Assembly: GCF_900104725.1 (NCBI RefSeq)
Contig: NZ_LT629758.1
Span: forward strand, 8,270,001-8,334,000
Length of the DNA stretch: 64,000 nt
Origin: Actinoplanes derwentensis
GTDB lineage: Bacteria > Actinomycetota > Actinomycetes > Mycobacteriales > Micromonosporaceae
Reading direction: 5' to 3'
How positions within the stretch are numbered: the first letter of the stretch is position 1; every line of letters starts with the position of its first letter. The notes beneath the pieces were generated by a model. That model worked only from the letters and a program-made list of their open reading frames with translations. It ran no database searches and had not been told where the DNA came from. Position numbers and translations under genes: made by a program. Of the stretch, positions 52,848 to 61,321 are shown piece after piece.

Positions 52848-53264
52848 GTGTTCGAGAATCTGAACTGGTGGGAGATCGGCGCGCTGCTCATGCTGGCGCT
52901 GCTGATCTTCGGGGAGAAACTTCCCAAGGTGATCGGTGACGGCCTGCGCATGCTGCGCGGCCTGCGCACCATGGCCCAGGGCGCGACCGCCGACCTGAGC
53001 CGTGAGCTCGGCACCGATATTCAGCTCGAAGACCTGCATCCGAAGGCGTTCATCCGCAAGCACCTGCTCAGCGAAGAGGACGAGCAGGCGCTCCGCAAGC
53101 CGATCCAGACCCTCTTCGACGACGTGAAATCAGACCTCAACGGGGTCAAGTCCGAGCTGAACGACGTGGCTGAGGCTGTCGACATCCGCAAAAGCAGCAC
53201 GCCGGCCGAGAAGACCCCTGAGGTCTCCCGGCCGGCGCAGCGTTTCGATCTGGACGCGACCTAG
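52848..53264 (+). CDS. tatB: Sec-independent translocase subunit TatB
   Basis: 138 residues. N-terminal membrane helix 'WWEIGALLMLALLIFGEKLP' with the conserved E and GP-type hinge (here G-E-K-L-P), then amphipathic 'GLRMLRGLRTMAQGATADLS' and an acidic, disordered C-terminus. Works with TatC to recognise twin-arginine signal peptides. GTG 52848 follows GGGAGG (52836-52841). It converges with mrp, overlapping by 4 bp. Confidence 0.93.
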   Translation: MFENLNWWEIGALLMLALLIFGEKLPKVIGDGLRMLRGLRTMAQGATADLSRELGTDIQLEDLHPKAFIRKHLLSEEDEQALRKPIQTLFDDVKSDLNGVKSELNDVAEAVDIRKSSTPAEKTPEVSRPAQRFDLDAT

Positions 53265-54412
53265 GGTTTCCGGGCGTTGACCAGCAGGCCCAGCGGCTTG
53301 CCGACCAGGGACTCCCGGCGGACCGCGAGCTTGTCGGCCACCGCGTCCAGCGCGATCGCCGCCGGGGACTCCGGCTCGGCCAGCACGATCGGGGTGCCAC
53401 TGTCGCCGGCCTCCCGCACCCGGGTGTCCAGCGGGATCTGACCCAGCAACGGCACCCGGGCGCCGATGGTCGTGGAGAGCGAGTCGGCCACCGTCTGACC
53501 GCCGCCGGCGCCGAAGACCTCCATCCGGGAGCCGTCCGGCAGTTCCAGCCACGACATGTTCTCCACCACGCCGACCAGACGCTGATGGGTCTGCAGGGCG
53601 ATCGCGCCGGCCCGCTCGGCCACCTCGGCGGCGGCCATCTGCGGGGTGGTGACGACCAGGATCTCCGCGTTCGGCAGCAGCTGGGCCAGCGAGATGGCCA
53701 CGTCACCGGTGCCTGGCGGCAGGTCGAGCAGCAGCACGTCCAGGTCGCCCCAGTAGACGTCGGCCAGGAACTGCTGCAGCGCGCGGTGCAGCATCGGGCC
53801 ACGCCAGACCACCGCGGCGTTCCCGGCGGTGAACATGCCGATCGAGATCACCTTCACGCCGTGCGCCTGCGGCGGCATGATCATTTCCTCGACGCGGGTG
53901 GGCCGGCCCTCGACACCGAGCATCCGCGGCACCGAATGGCCGTAGATGTCCGCGTCGACCACACCGACCGACAGGCCCCGCTTGGCGAGCGCCGCGGCCA
54001 GGTTCACCGTGACACTCGACTTGCCGACGCCACCCTTGCCGCTGGCCACCGCGTACACCCTGGTCCGGGAGCCGGGCTGGGCGAACGGGATGACCGGCTC
54101 GGCGGAATCGCCACCACCGCGCAGGGTGGTCTGCAGCGCCTTGCGCTGGTCGTCGTTCATCACCCCGAAGTTGATCTCGACGCGGTCGATGCCGGGGAGT
54201 TTCGTCAGGGCGGCGGTGATGTCGTTGGTCAGCTTGTCCCGCAGCGGACAGCCGGCGACGGTGAGCAGCAGATCGACCTTGACCAGGTCGCTGCTCACGG
54301 TGAAGCCCGAGACCATGCCGAGGTCGGTGATCGGGCGGCGGATCTCGGGGTCGTCCACGGTCGCCAGAGCGGCCTGGATGGCGTCCTCGAGCGTGGAAAC
54401 AGGAGCGGACAT
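53261..54412 (-). CDS. mrp: Mrp/NBP35-type Fe-S cluster carrier ATPase (ApbC)
   Basis: 383 residues. MIP18/DUF59 domain at ~1-95 ('DPEIRRPITDLGMVSGFTV', 'LTVAGCPLRDKLTNDI'), then a deviant Walker A 'VASGKGGVGKSSVTVNLAAA' (~122-140) and 'LLDLPPGTGDVAISLAQLLP'. The C-terminal CxxC found in many Mrp proteins is missing: the site reads 'MSWLELPDGSRMEVFGAGGG'. Expected to load Fe-S clusters. ATG 54412 lies 7 nt after TAGCAT, leaderless type. Confidence 0.93.
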   Translation of the reverse strand: MSAPVSTLEDAIQAALATVDDPEIRRPITDLGMVSGFTVSSDLVKVDLLLTVAGCPLRDKLTNDITAALTKLPGIDRVEINFGVMNDDQRKALQTTLRGGGDSAEPVIPFAQPGSRTRVYAVASGKGGVGKSSVTVNLAAALAKRGLSVGVVDADIYGHSVPRMLGVEGRPTRVEEMIMPPQAHGVKVISIGMFTAGNAAVVWRGPMLHRALQQFLADVYWGDLDVLLLDLPPGTGDVAISLAQLLPNAEILVVTTPQMAAAEVAERAGAIALQTHQRLVGVVENMSWLELPDGSRMEVFGAGGGQTVADSLSTTIGARVPLLGQIPLDTRVREAGDSGTPIVLAEPESPAAIALDAVADKLAVRRESLVGKPLGLLVNARKP

Positions 54413-54433
54413 GCAGCCCATGCTACGTCGGCG

Positions 54434-54958
54434 TCAGGTGTGCTCTTCGTCCCGCTCCATACGCAGCCGCTTCTCCCGCCGGTGGGCGGCCTCGTCCAGC
54501 TCATCGGCCAGACGCGACAGTTCGGAGCGCAGGAAATCCCTGGTCGCGACCTCGCCCAGGGCGATCCGCAACGCGGCGATCTCACGAGCCAGGAACTCGG
54601 TGTCCGCCTTCTGCATCGCCGCCCGGCGCCGGTCCTCCTCCATGATCAGGCGGTCCCGGTCCGCCTGCCGGTTCTGCGCCAGCAGGATCAACGGCGCGGC
54701 GTACGACGCCTGCAACGACAGGGCCAGGGTCAGGAACATGAACGGGTACGGGTCGAACTGCATGTCCGTCGGCGCGATGCTGTTCCACAGGAACCAGGCG
54801 GCGATCACCACCGTCATGTAGACGATGAACTTCGCCGTGCCCATGTACCTGGCGATCCCCTCCGACCAGCGGCCGAACGCCTCCGGGTCGAACTTCGGCA
54901 GCTTCACCCGGCCGGGATCACGCGGCTGATCCAGCCGATCCCGCCGGCTGTCGGTCAC
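54434..54958 (-). CDS. DUF1003 membrane protein
   Basis: 174 residues. Two membrane helices ('FIVYMTVVIAAWFLWNSIAP' and 'PFMFLTLALSLQASYAAPLI') followed by 'LAQNRQADRDRLIMEEDRRR', characteristic of DUF1003, and a charged coiled-coil tail. Function unknown. GTG 54958 overlaps the upstream PRC/CBS gene by 4 nt, so the two are coupled and may act together. Confidence 0.9.
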   Translation of the reverse strand: MTDSRRDRLDQPRDPGRVKLPKFDPEAFGRWSEGIARYMGTAKFIVYMTVVIAAWFLWNSIAPTDMQFDPYPFMFLTLALSLQASYAAPLILLAQNRQADRDRLIMEEDRRRAAMQKADTEFLAREIAALRIALGEVATRDFLRSELSRLADELDEAAHRREKRLRMERDEEHT

Positions 54959-56232
54959 GAGGGGACCTGCTCGTCGCCGTGCGCGTCCCGGTCACGCCAG
55001 TCCCGCGGCAGCGAATGGTCCAGCACGTCGTCCACCGTCACCGCACCCAGCAGCCGGTTCGTCGAATCCACCACCGGCATCGCCACCAGGTCGTACGTCG
55101 CCATCCGCCGAGTGATCTCCGGCAGCCCCGTCTCGGTCCGCAACGGATCGATGCCGCTGTCCACCAGGCCACCCACGATCGAGGCCGGAGGTTCCCGCAG
55201 CAGCCGCTGAAAATGCACCATGCCCAGGTACCTGCCGGTCGGGGTGGCACTCGGCGCCCGCGCCACGAACACCTGAGCGGCGACCACCGACGACAGCTCC
55301 GGGTTCCGGATCCGGGCCAACGCCTCCGCGACTGTGGCGTCCGGGGTGAGGATCACCGGTTCCGAGGTCATCACACTGCCCGCGGTCCCCGGCCGGTAGC
55401 TCATCAGCTGCCGCACCGGCGCCGCCTCCTCCGGTTCCATCAGGTCCAGCAGTACCGCCTGCTCGCTCTGCGGCAACTCGGCCAGCAGGTCGGCGGCATC
55501 GTCCGGATCCATCCGCTCCAGCACGTCGGCGGCCCGCTCCCGCTCCAGCGCGATCAGGATCTCCACCTGGTCGTGCTCGGGAAGCTCCTCCAGCACGTCG
55601 GCCAGCCGCCGGTTGTCCATGGCCGCGGCCACCTCGTTACGGCGGCCGTCCGGCATGTCCTGAAGCGCGTTCGCCACGTCGGCCGGGCGCATCTGGTCGA
55701 GCAGCGCGATCATGTTCGCGGTGCCCTGCGCGTCGGTCGGGCCGACCAGGTCCCGAACCCGGTTGTACTCCGCCTGATAAACGTGTCCCCGGCGGGCCAG
55801 CCGGCCGGTGTGCTCCCGGACCGCCACCCGCGTAATGATCCACTCGGTGTTCCGGTTCAGCTCCATACCGATGTCCAGCACGGTCGCCACATGCTCCGCG
55901 CCGTCCCCCTGCTCCGGCGCCACCGTCACCCGCCGGTCCAGCAGATCCTCCAGCACCAGCAGCTCGTTCGGCCGTTTCTCGAACCGGCGCAGGTTCAACG
56001 AACCGGTCCCGAGCACCACGGACTCCGCATCCATACTGGTCACGCGCCCGATCGGCAGAAAAATCCGGCGTCGCAGAGCCATCTCACCGACCAGCCCGAC
56101 GATCTGCGGCGGCCGGTTCGTGGTGCGCAGCCGCACCACTGCGTCCCGCACCCGCCCGACACGGTCGCCGACCGGGTCGAAAACCGGCAGACCGGCGAGG
56201 CGAGCCAGATAAACCCTCGTCCCCATGGTCAC
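54955..56232 (-). CDS. PRC-barrel / MgtE_N / CBS-pair protein without transporter domain
   Basis: 425 residues. N-terminal PRC-barrel-like region ('DPVGDRVGRVRDAVVRLR'), MgtE N-terminal helical superhelix ('MRPADVANALQDMPDGRRNE', 'LERMDPDDAADLLAELPQSE'), and a CBS pair ('VILTPDATVAEALARI', 'MPVVDSTNRLLGAVTVDDVL'). MgtE membrane helices are absent, so this is a magnesium/nucleotide-sensing regulatory module, possibly for a separate membrane partner such as the coupled DUF1003 protein. GTG 56232 lies 6 nt after TAGTCT; ATG 56226 is an alternative. Confidence 0.88.
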   Translation of the reverse strand: MTMGTRVYLARLAGLPVFDPVGDRVGRVRDAVVRLRTTNRPPQIVGLVGEMALRRRIFLPIGRVTSMDAESVVLGTGSLNLRRFEKRPNELLVLEDLLDRRVTVAPEQGDGAEHVATVLDIGMELNRNTEWIITRVAVREHTGRLARRGHVYQAEYNRVRDLVGPTDAQGTANMIALLDQMRPADVANALQDMPDGRRNEVAAAMDNRRLADVLEELPEHDQVEILIALERERAADVLERMDPDDAADLLAELPQSEQAVLLDLMEPEEAAPVRQLMSYRPGTAGSVMTSEPVILTPDATVAEALARIRNPELSSVVAAQVFVARAPSATPTGRYLGMVHFQRLLREPPASIVGGLVDSGIDPLRTETGLPEITRRMATYDLVAMPVVDSTNRLLGAVTVDDVLDHSLPRDWRDRDAHGDEQVPS

Positions 56233-56238
56233 GACCCC

Positions 56239-56248
56239 AGACTAGGTT
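56239..56248. promoter_or_regulatory. Overlapping divergent -10 elements
   Basis: TAGTCT on the minus strand (56239-56244), 6 nt before GTG 56232, and TAGGTT on the plus strand (56243-56248), 11 nt before ATG 56260, share two bases. The two promoters should exclude each other. Confidence 0.5.
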
Positions 56249-56259
56249 AGGGTCCGGAC

Positions 56260-57291
56260 ATGTCCACCGTGGCGTACGAGATCGTCGACGTGTTCACGGA
56301 TCGGCCGTTCGCCGGCAATCCACTCGCGGTCGTGTTCGGTGCCGAAGACCTGGCCACCAGCCAGATGCAGGCACTGGCCCGCGAATTCAACCTGTCCGAG
56401 ACGGTCTTCCTGCTCCCCGTCACCACGAGCCGGGCCACCTACCGAGTGCGGATCTTCACACCGGAGACCGAACTCCCGTTCGCCGGCCACCCCAGCGTCG
56501 GCGCGGCCGTCACCGCCATGCGCCGAGGCGCCTTCACCGCTGGTGACGTGATCCAGGAATGCGGCGCGGGCCTGCTCCCGGTCACCGTCACGGCCTCCGG
56601 CACCGCGACGCTGACCGGCGCGTCCCCGACCCTGGGCGCCCCGATGGACCCCACCCCGTTGCTGGCCGCCACCGGCCTGACAGCCGCCGACTATGCGGGC
56701 GACGAGGCAGCCGTCCCTCGCACGGCGAGCTGCGGCTTGGCCTGGACCTATTTGCCGGTACGGCCGGAAGCCCTGCCCAGAATCCAGATCGACCAGCGAG
56801 CCATGGCCGCCCTGAACCTGACCGACATCAGCATCTTCACCTGGTCCCCACCCACCCCAGCAGCCTTCCCGCTCCCCGGTTCTCCCGCCGCTTCCCCGGC
56901 CTCTGGTTCCCCCGGTGCTGCCCCTGTTCCCGTCTCATCCGCCGATCTCGGGTCTCCCGTCGGCCACGCCAGCCTCGGGAAGCCCACCCGCTTCACCGCT
57001 GCGGACGGAGAGGCCCACGCTCGCGTCTTCATCGCCGGAGGTTCCGTCCCCGAAGACCCGGCGACCGGTTCGGCCGCCCTGGGCTTGGGCGTCTGGCTGG
57101 TCTCCGCGGGCTGGCTCCCGGCGGACGGCACCTCGTCCTACCGAATCCACCAGGGCGTAGCGATGAAACGCCCGTCCCGCCTCAACTGCACGGTGACCGC
57201 AGCCGCCGGAAAGGCCGTCTCGGCCACCGTCACCGGCCAGGTCTGGCCGGTAGCCGAAGGTCGCATCACCGTCCCCCCTTTCATCGGCTGA
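56260..57291 (+). CDS. PhzF-family isomerase-like protein
   Basis: 343 residues, diaminopimelate-epimerase-like fold. 'YEIVDVFTDRPFAGNPLAVV' (conserved opening), catalytic Glu in 'REFNLSETVFLLP', 'RIFTPETELPFAGHPSVGAA', and 'EDPATGSAALGLGVWLV' near the C-terminus. A Pro/Ser/Ala-rich insertion of ~35 residues (~205-240) is unusual. Substrate unknown; no phenazine genes are nearby, so this is probably a housekeeping PhzF homologue. Confidence 0.9.
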   Translation: MSTVAYEIVDVFTDRPFAGNPLAVVFGAEDLATSQMQALAREFNLSETVFLLPVTTSRATYRVRIFTPETELPFAGHPSVGAAVTAMRRGAFTAGDVIQECGAGLLPVTVTASGTATLTGASPTLGAPMDPTPLLAATGLTAADYAGDEAAVPRTASCGLAWTYLPVRPEALPRIQIDQRAMAALNLTDISIFTWSPPTPAAFPLPGSPAASPASGSPGAAPVPVSSADLGSPVGHASLGKPTRFTAADGEAHARVFIAGGSVPEDPATGSAALGLGVWLVSAGWLPADGTSSYRIHQGVAMKRPSRLNCTVTAAAGKAVSATVTGQVWPVAEGRITVPPFIG

Positions 57292-57307
57292 CCCGCTTCC
57301 GCAGCGG

Positions 57308-57507
57308 ACCGCCGCTTTTCCGTGTCAGGCCCGCCGACCGCTACGCCGGGGCGTCGGTTCCGGGATCGGCCCGCTGAACCCTGCGCCGGGTTGTCGGGTT
57401 CCGGGATGGGCCCGCCGAACTCCGCGTCGGGTTGTCGCTCCTCGCGTCAGATCGCCGAATTCCGCGTCGGAACGTCGCTCTCTGGCCGGGCCCGCTGAGC
57501 GCTACGC
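57308..57507. repeat. Five degenerate tandem ~40-bp repeats
   Basis: Units at 57308-57347, 57348-57387, 57388-57428, 57429-57468 and 57469-57507 (40, 40, 41, 40, 39 bp). Shared cores are GGxTTGTCG, then GGCCCGCxGAAC, ending CCGCGTC or CTACGCC. Starts 17 bp after the phzF stop and runs into the ABC-exporter remnant. Confidence 0.7.
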
Positions 57508-57615
57508 AGTCCGCGCCGATTCGCCCACCCGGGCCACACCGTCGAGCAGGCTCATCAGCGGATGGAACCGGCCCGCCTGCAGACCGGTGAACGCGACCAG
57601 GGTGCCGATGGTCAT
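57502..57615 (-). pseudogene. Remnant of an ABC-exporter transmembrane domain
   Basis: 37 codons from ATG 57615 to TAG 57502. The peptide contains TIGTLVAFTGLQAGRFHPLM followed by SLLDGVARVG, which matches the typical exporter transmembrane segment 'GTLVAFTxLQxxLFRPLxxLLxVG'. No nucleotide-binding domain or other exporter part is present, and no ribosome site. Most likely the scar of a deleted transporter gene between phzF and the next gene. Confidence 0.65.
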
Positions 57616-57732
57616 CCGTGCCCCCGTATGCCTGCCAGTCCTCCCCACGTCGTGCCGGAGGAACGGATGCAGGAGAGCGCCAGCGGGTCAGGGACGTGAG
57701 TTCGCTGGCGGTGGCGTTAGGGGGCCTTGTGG

Positions 57733-58230
57733 TCAGCCGGACTTGCGGACGTGGTGGAGGCGGAAGGGGCGGCGGGTCTCGACGCGGGCCGGGGTTTCCC
57801 GGGGCGGGGCGGCGTGGGACTCGGCCGGGACGTCGGAGGTTCCGACGGCGGTCTCCGCGGCCGGGGTCAGGCGGACCAGAGCGCAGCCGTCGGTGGCCCA
57901 GCGGTTCACCACCTCTTCGACGCTGCCGGAGGAGTTGAGTCGTTTGCCGGCCAGCTGCGGGGCGATCTGGTCCCACTCGTCGGAACCGGGCACCAAGCGG
58001 GTGACCGTCGCCTCGGCCAGCACGATCAGCCCACCGTGGTCGCCGCGCAGCCGGACCGTGACCTGCTGGGCGTCGGCCAGCCCTGGAGCGAACTGTTCCC
58101 CGGGCCCGCTCACCACCGCCAGCGACGTCTCCACCGGCATGCACCAGAGCGCGTAGGCCGGCCCGTCAGCCACGGAGATCCAGGCGATGGCCGCCTTCTT
58201 GATCGCCTCTTCCAGCACCCCAGAACTCAC
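57733..58230 (-). CDS. Conserved hypothetical protein, possible pyridoxamine-oxidase-like split barrel
   Basis: 165 residues. 'VLEEAIKKAAIAWISVADGP', 'ALWCMPVETSLAVVSGPGEQ', 'VTVRLRGDHGGLIVLAEATV', then 'VVNRWATDGCALVRLTP'. The alternation of strands resembles the PNPOx-like flavin-binding barrel, but no decisive motif is seen. The C-terminus is Pro/Arg-rich. GTG 58230 follows GGAGG (58239-58243). A 14-unit heptamer array starts 76 bp upstream of the start codon. Confidence 0.65.
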   Translation of the reverse strand: MSSGVLEEAIKKAAIAWISVADGPAYALWCMPVETSLAVVSGPGEQFAPGLADAQQVTVRLRGDHGGLIVLAEATVTRLVPGSDEWDQIAPQLAGKRLNSSGSVEEVVNRWATDGCALVRLTPAAETAVGTSDVPAESHAAPPRETPARVETRRPFRLHHVRKSG

Positions 58231-58305
58231 CGCGCCATCCTCCCACGTCCCAGCCTTCCCACACCGATTCCGCCTGCGCTCGGGGCGGCCCAGGTTCACT
58301 CTCCG

Positions 58306-58403
58306 CCGGGCGCCGGGCGCCGGGCGCCGGGCGCCGCAAGCCGCAAGCCGCAAGCCGCAAGCCGCAAGCCGCAAGCGGGAAGCAGGAAGCGGGAAGCAGG
58401 AAG
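58306..58403. repeat. 14 contiguous heptanucleotide repeats in three variants
   Basis: In exact 7-bp phase: 4 x CCGGGCG (58306-58333), 6 x CCGCAAG (58334-58375), then CGGGAAG, CAGGAAG, CGGGAAG, CAGGAAG (58376-58403). 98 bp in total. Non-coding by position; all frames shift every unit. Confidence 0.95.
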
Positions 58404-58911
58404 CGGGCCCCGGAGGCAGAAGCCGGGCCAACGACCGTCACGACGCCGGCCCCGACCGACGAGCCGAGCGCCCGGATGCCACTTTCCGTGTCGCGGCTCT
58501 CTGGCCCGCGCTCTCCGCCCGGCGGTCGCGGGGTGACCTTGGCCCGGCGGTTGCCTCGCGGCGTAGTCCGGGACTGGTGATTGCGGTTGTTCGGACCCTC
58601 GGGCGTACCAGAAAAGGGTGTCGGGAAAGGGCGCCGCGAACGGTGAGAAATTCGGGAGGTCATGGCTTCCGCTGAAAGCGGCATGCAGGAAATGGGGGTG
58701 CTCGCTGGGAACGGTGTGGGGTGCGCACGCGGTGCGATCGCCCACCGGAAATGGTGCGCGAAACGCGGGAAGTGGGGCGGTAGCCGCGAATTGTGGGAGT
58801 GGCGGGTGGCCGCCGGGAACGGGAGCGGAGCGGGGTCGAGGTTTCGGCCAGGTCCGGGACGCGGGGTGGGGGTCGGGGTTCAGGCCAGGGCCGGGAGGCG
58901 CGAGGGCGGGG
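58404..58911. other. Gene-poor region beside the heptamer array
   Basis: About 500 bp without a supportable gene. A frame at 58662 with GGGAGG upstream gives a Gly/Arg-rich product lacking any motif and running into the HAD gene on the other strand; I do not accept it. Confidence 0.45.
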
Positions 58912-59610
58912 TCAGACCAGGGCGGGGACCGGGTCGAGGAGGGTCAGGACGTCGGTCAGGGAGCGGACGGTGCGGCCCGCGAAGTTGGTGTCGGCGTCGA
59001 AGACCAGGTGGTTGGCGAGATCGGGAGCGGTCAAGCGGACCGGGGTCATGCCGACGGCCGCGGCGCCGGTGAGTTCGTGGCTGCCGCCGTCGCCGACGTA
59101 GAGGCAGTCGGTGGGGGCTACCCCGAGGCGGTCGCAGGCGGCCAGGTAGATCTCCGGGTCGGGTTTGCATACGCCCAGTTCGACCGAGAAGATCTGGGCG
59201 TCCAGCAGTGGGGCCACGGGGAGACTGGGCAGGAAGGCGGGGAGTTCGTGCGTGCAGTCGCTGATGACGGCGGTGCGCACGCCGCGGCTTCGGATGGCGG
59301 TGAGGGCGCTGATCGCTTCCGGTCGGAGTTGGGTGTCGGCTCGGAGGGCGTCGACGCGGGCCGGCATGGCAGCACGGATGGCTCCGGGGTGTGGGCGGCC
59401 GCCGGCCTGTTCGATGACCCAGCGGAGGGTGGCTTCGGCGGAGCCGTAACTGCCACAGGCCCGGGCCCGGAAGGTGCGGTTCAGGACGCCGACGACGGCG
59501 TCCGGGTCGGCGCCGAGGGAGCGGGCGATGGCGGCGTGTTGTGGACCACGCTGGACAGACCGGGTCAAAGTGCCGAAGAAATCAAACACGACCGCGCGGT
59601 ACGAAGACAT
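58912..59610 (-). CDS. HAD-family hydrolase
   Basis: 232 residues. Motif I 'AVVFDFFGTLTRS' (DxFGT), motif II 'VISDCTHELP', motif III Lys in 'GVCKPDPEIYLAACDRLGV', motif IV 'CLYVGDGGSHELTGAAAVG'. The second catalytic Asp of motif I is Phe (DFFGT), as in haloacid-dehalogenase/2-haloalkanoate-like HADs, so phosphatase activity is not assured. ATG 59610 chosen over 59631 because GGAAG lies ~9 nt upstream. Divergent from the EamA gene. Confidence 0.85.
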   Translation of the reverse strand: MSSYRAVVFDFFGTLTRSVQRGPQHAAIARSLGADPDAVVGVLNRTFRARACGSYGSAEATLRWVIEQAGGRPHPGAIRAAMPARVDALRADTQLRPEAISALTAIRSRGVRTAVISDCTHELPAFLPSLPVAPLLDAQIFSVELGVCKPDPEIYLAACDRLGVAPTDCLYVGDGGSHELTGAAAVGMTPVRLTAPDLANHLVFDADTNFAGRTVRSLTDVLTLLDPVPALV

Positions 59611-59744
59611 GAAATTCGGCTTCCGAGGCATCGAGGGATGGAAACGGACAGTGAGCCGTCGGTGACTGTATCGACTCCGTCACTGTCCGCCAATAGAGGG
59701 TCGCAAACTGTGGTGTACGACTGCGCAAGAAGCGACGGCCGGGG

Positions 59745-60638
59745 ATGAATATGCGCTCACCAGCACCTACCGTCGCCGCGTTGGTCGTCGCGGTTCTGGC
59801 GGTCAGCTCCTCGGGGCCACTGATCGCTTTCGCGGCCGCACCGGCTCTGGCCATTGCTTTCTGGCGTAACGCGATAGCGTCGGCGGCCCTCACCCCGTTC
59901 GCGATCGGGCCCCGGCGGACCGAGGTGCGCCGGGCGGTCCGCAGCGGAGCCGGTGTCTTCTCGGTGCTGGCCGGTCTGGCGCTGGCCGCACATTTCGCCA
60001 CCTGGATGCCGAGCGTGCAACTCGGCTCGGTGGCCACCGCGACCGCGCTGGTCGCCACGCAGCCGGTGTGGCAGGGACTGATCGCGGCAGCGCAGGGCCG
60101 GCGCCCGTCGGCGGCCGGCTGGGTGGGCATCGGGCTGGCGGTGGCCGGCGCTGCCTGGGCCACCGGCGCGGACCTCGGCGTCTCCCGCCAGGCTGTCCTC
60201 GCTGACGTGCTGGCACTGCTCGGCGGGATCTTCGCGGCCGTCTACACCGCGCTCGGCGAACGGGCCCGGACCGAGCTGAGCACCACCGTCTACACCTGGA
60301 TCTGTTACGGCACGTGCGCGGTGGTGTTGCTGGCGGTCTGCCTGATCTTCGGGGTGAACCTGGGCGGCTACGACGGTCACACCTGGGCGGCGATCCTGGC
60401 GATCGTGGTCGGCGCCCAGCTGCTCGGGCACTCGATGTTCAATTACGCCCTCCAGCACACCTCGGCGACCACGGTCAGCGTGCTGATCCTGTTGGAGGTG
60501 CCGGGCGCCGCACTGATCGCCTGGTGGTGGCTTGATCAGGTGCCACGGGCGAGCACGTTACCCGGTCTGGTCCTGCTGCTCGCCGGAGTCGCCGTGGTGA
60601 TCCTCCATCAGGCCTCTTTCAAGGTAATTCGGCGCTGA
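59745..60638 (+). CDS. EamA/DMT-family transporter
   Basis: 297 residues, ten hydrophobic helices in two EamA repeats ('APALAIAFWRNAIASAALTP' in the first; 'LGGIFAAVYTALGERARTEL' and 'VPGAALIAWWWLDQVPRAST' in the second). Inner-membrane metabolite exporter by family; substrate unknown. ATG 59745 preceded by GGGG; ATG 59751 also possible. Confidence 0.9.
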   Translation: MNMRSPAPTVAALVVAVLAVSSSGPLIAFAAAPALAIAFWRNAIASAALTPFAIGPRRTEVRRAVRSGAGVFSVLAGLALAAHFATWMPSVQLGSVATATALVATQPVWQGLIAAAQGRRPSAAGWVGIGLAVAGAAWATGADLGVSRQAVLADVLALLGGIFAAVYTALGERARTELSTTVYTWICYGTCAVVLLAVCLIFGVNLGGYDGHTWAAILAIVVGAQLLGHSMFNYALQHTSATTVSVLILLEVPGAALIAWWWLDQVPRASTLPGLVLLLAGVAVVILHQASFKVIRR

Positions 60639-60709
60639 TCGCACCCTGACGCCCCGGTGATGCCGTTGTTTGGTCTGGCGGGCTTACCGGGGTATTGAAG
60701 GGGGATGCG

Positions 60710-61321
60710 ATGCATCGCGATCGAGTGGTCCGGCTCCTCCTCGCCGGAGCGCTCGTCATGACCGCCCCGGCGTGCGGCGAGGGCGAGGGTGTCCCGGCCG
60801 ACCAGACCGGGCCTACCGGTGGCTGGCGCACGGTCGGCTGCGAGTTCAGCCGCCCCGCGCAGTTCATGACGGCCGGCGGCCGACGGATGCCGACCACACC
60901 GTCGAGGCTGGCCGCCGCGATGGAGCGGATCGACCGGGGCGGGCGGGAGCGGTTCGCCGACAGTTTCGCGGGTCTCGAGGTCGATCAGGCCAAGGTGCAG
61001 GCGGTCGTCTACCGGGTTCCCTCCGGCGACTTCGACGACTTCATCCGGGCGAGCGCCGACGACGCGTGTGTGGTGGTGCGGGACGCCGCCCATCCGGTGT
61101 CCGAGCTAACCGTCTGGCACGACCGGGTGGTGGCCGACCTGCCTTACTGGACGGCTCAGGGCTTGCGGATCACCACGGTGGGCGGCCGGCACGACGGCTC
61201 GGGGGTGGCGGTCGGCACCAGTGATCTCGAGCGGACCCGGCAGGAGCTGCTGGCCCGTTACGGTGAGCACGCGCCGCTCATCTTCGTCGCGGAGGGCCCG
61301 GTCCGCCCGCTGACTCCCTAG
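60710..61321 (+). CDS. Putative secreted or lipid-anchored hypothetical protein
   Basis: 203 residues. N-terminal signal: basic MHRDRVVR, hydrophobic LLLAGALVMTAPAC, then Gly/Glu. The Cys at ~21 may be a lipobox, although -3 is Ala rather than Leu, so this is weak. The mature part is not recognised ('VQAVVYRVPSGDFDDFI', 'RTRQELLARYGEHAPLIFVA'). ATG 60710 follows GAAGGGG (60697-60704). Confidence 0.7.
   Translation: MHRDRVVRLLLAGALVMTAPACGEGEGVPADQTGPTGGWRTVGCEFSRPAQFMTAGGRRMPTTPSRLAAAMERIDRGGRERFADSFAGLEVDQAKVQAVVYRVPSGDFDDFIRASADDACVVVRDAAHPVSELTVWHDRVVADLPYWTAQGLRITTVGGRHDGSGVAVGTSDLERTRQELLARYGEHAPLIFVAEGPVRPLTP

Noticed and set aside
57300..58400. Repeat arrays considered as a CRISPR array
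   Set aside because: Units are contiguous and lack unique spacers, and no cas genes are in the window.
58662..59072. Plus-strand frame with GGGAGG upstream near the heptamer array
   Set aside because: Product is Gly/Arg-rich without motifs and runs antisense through a clear HAD hydrolase; the GGGAGG is also too close to the ATG.
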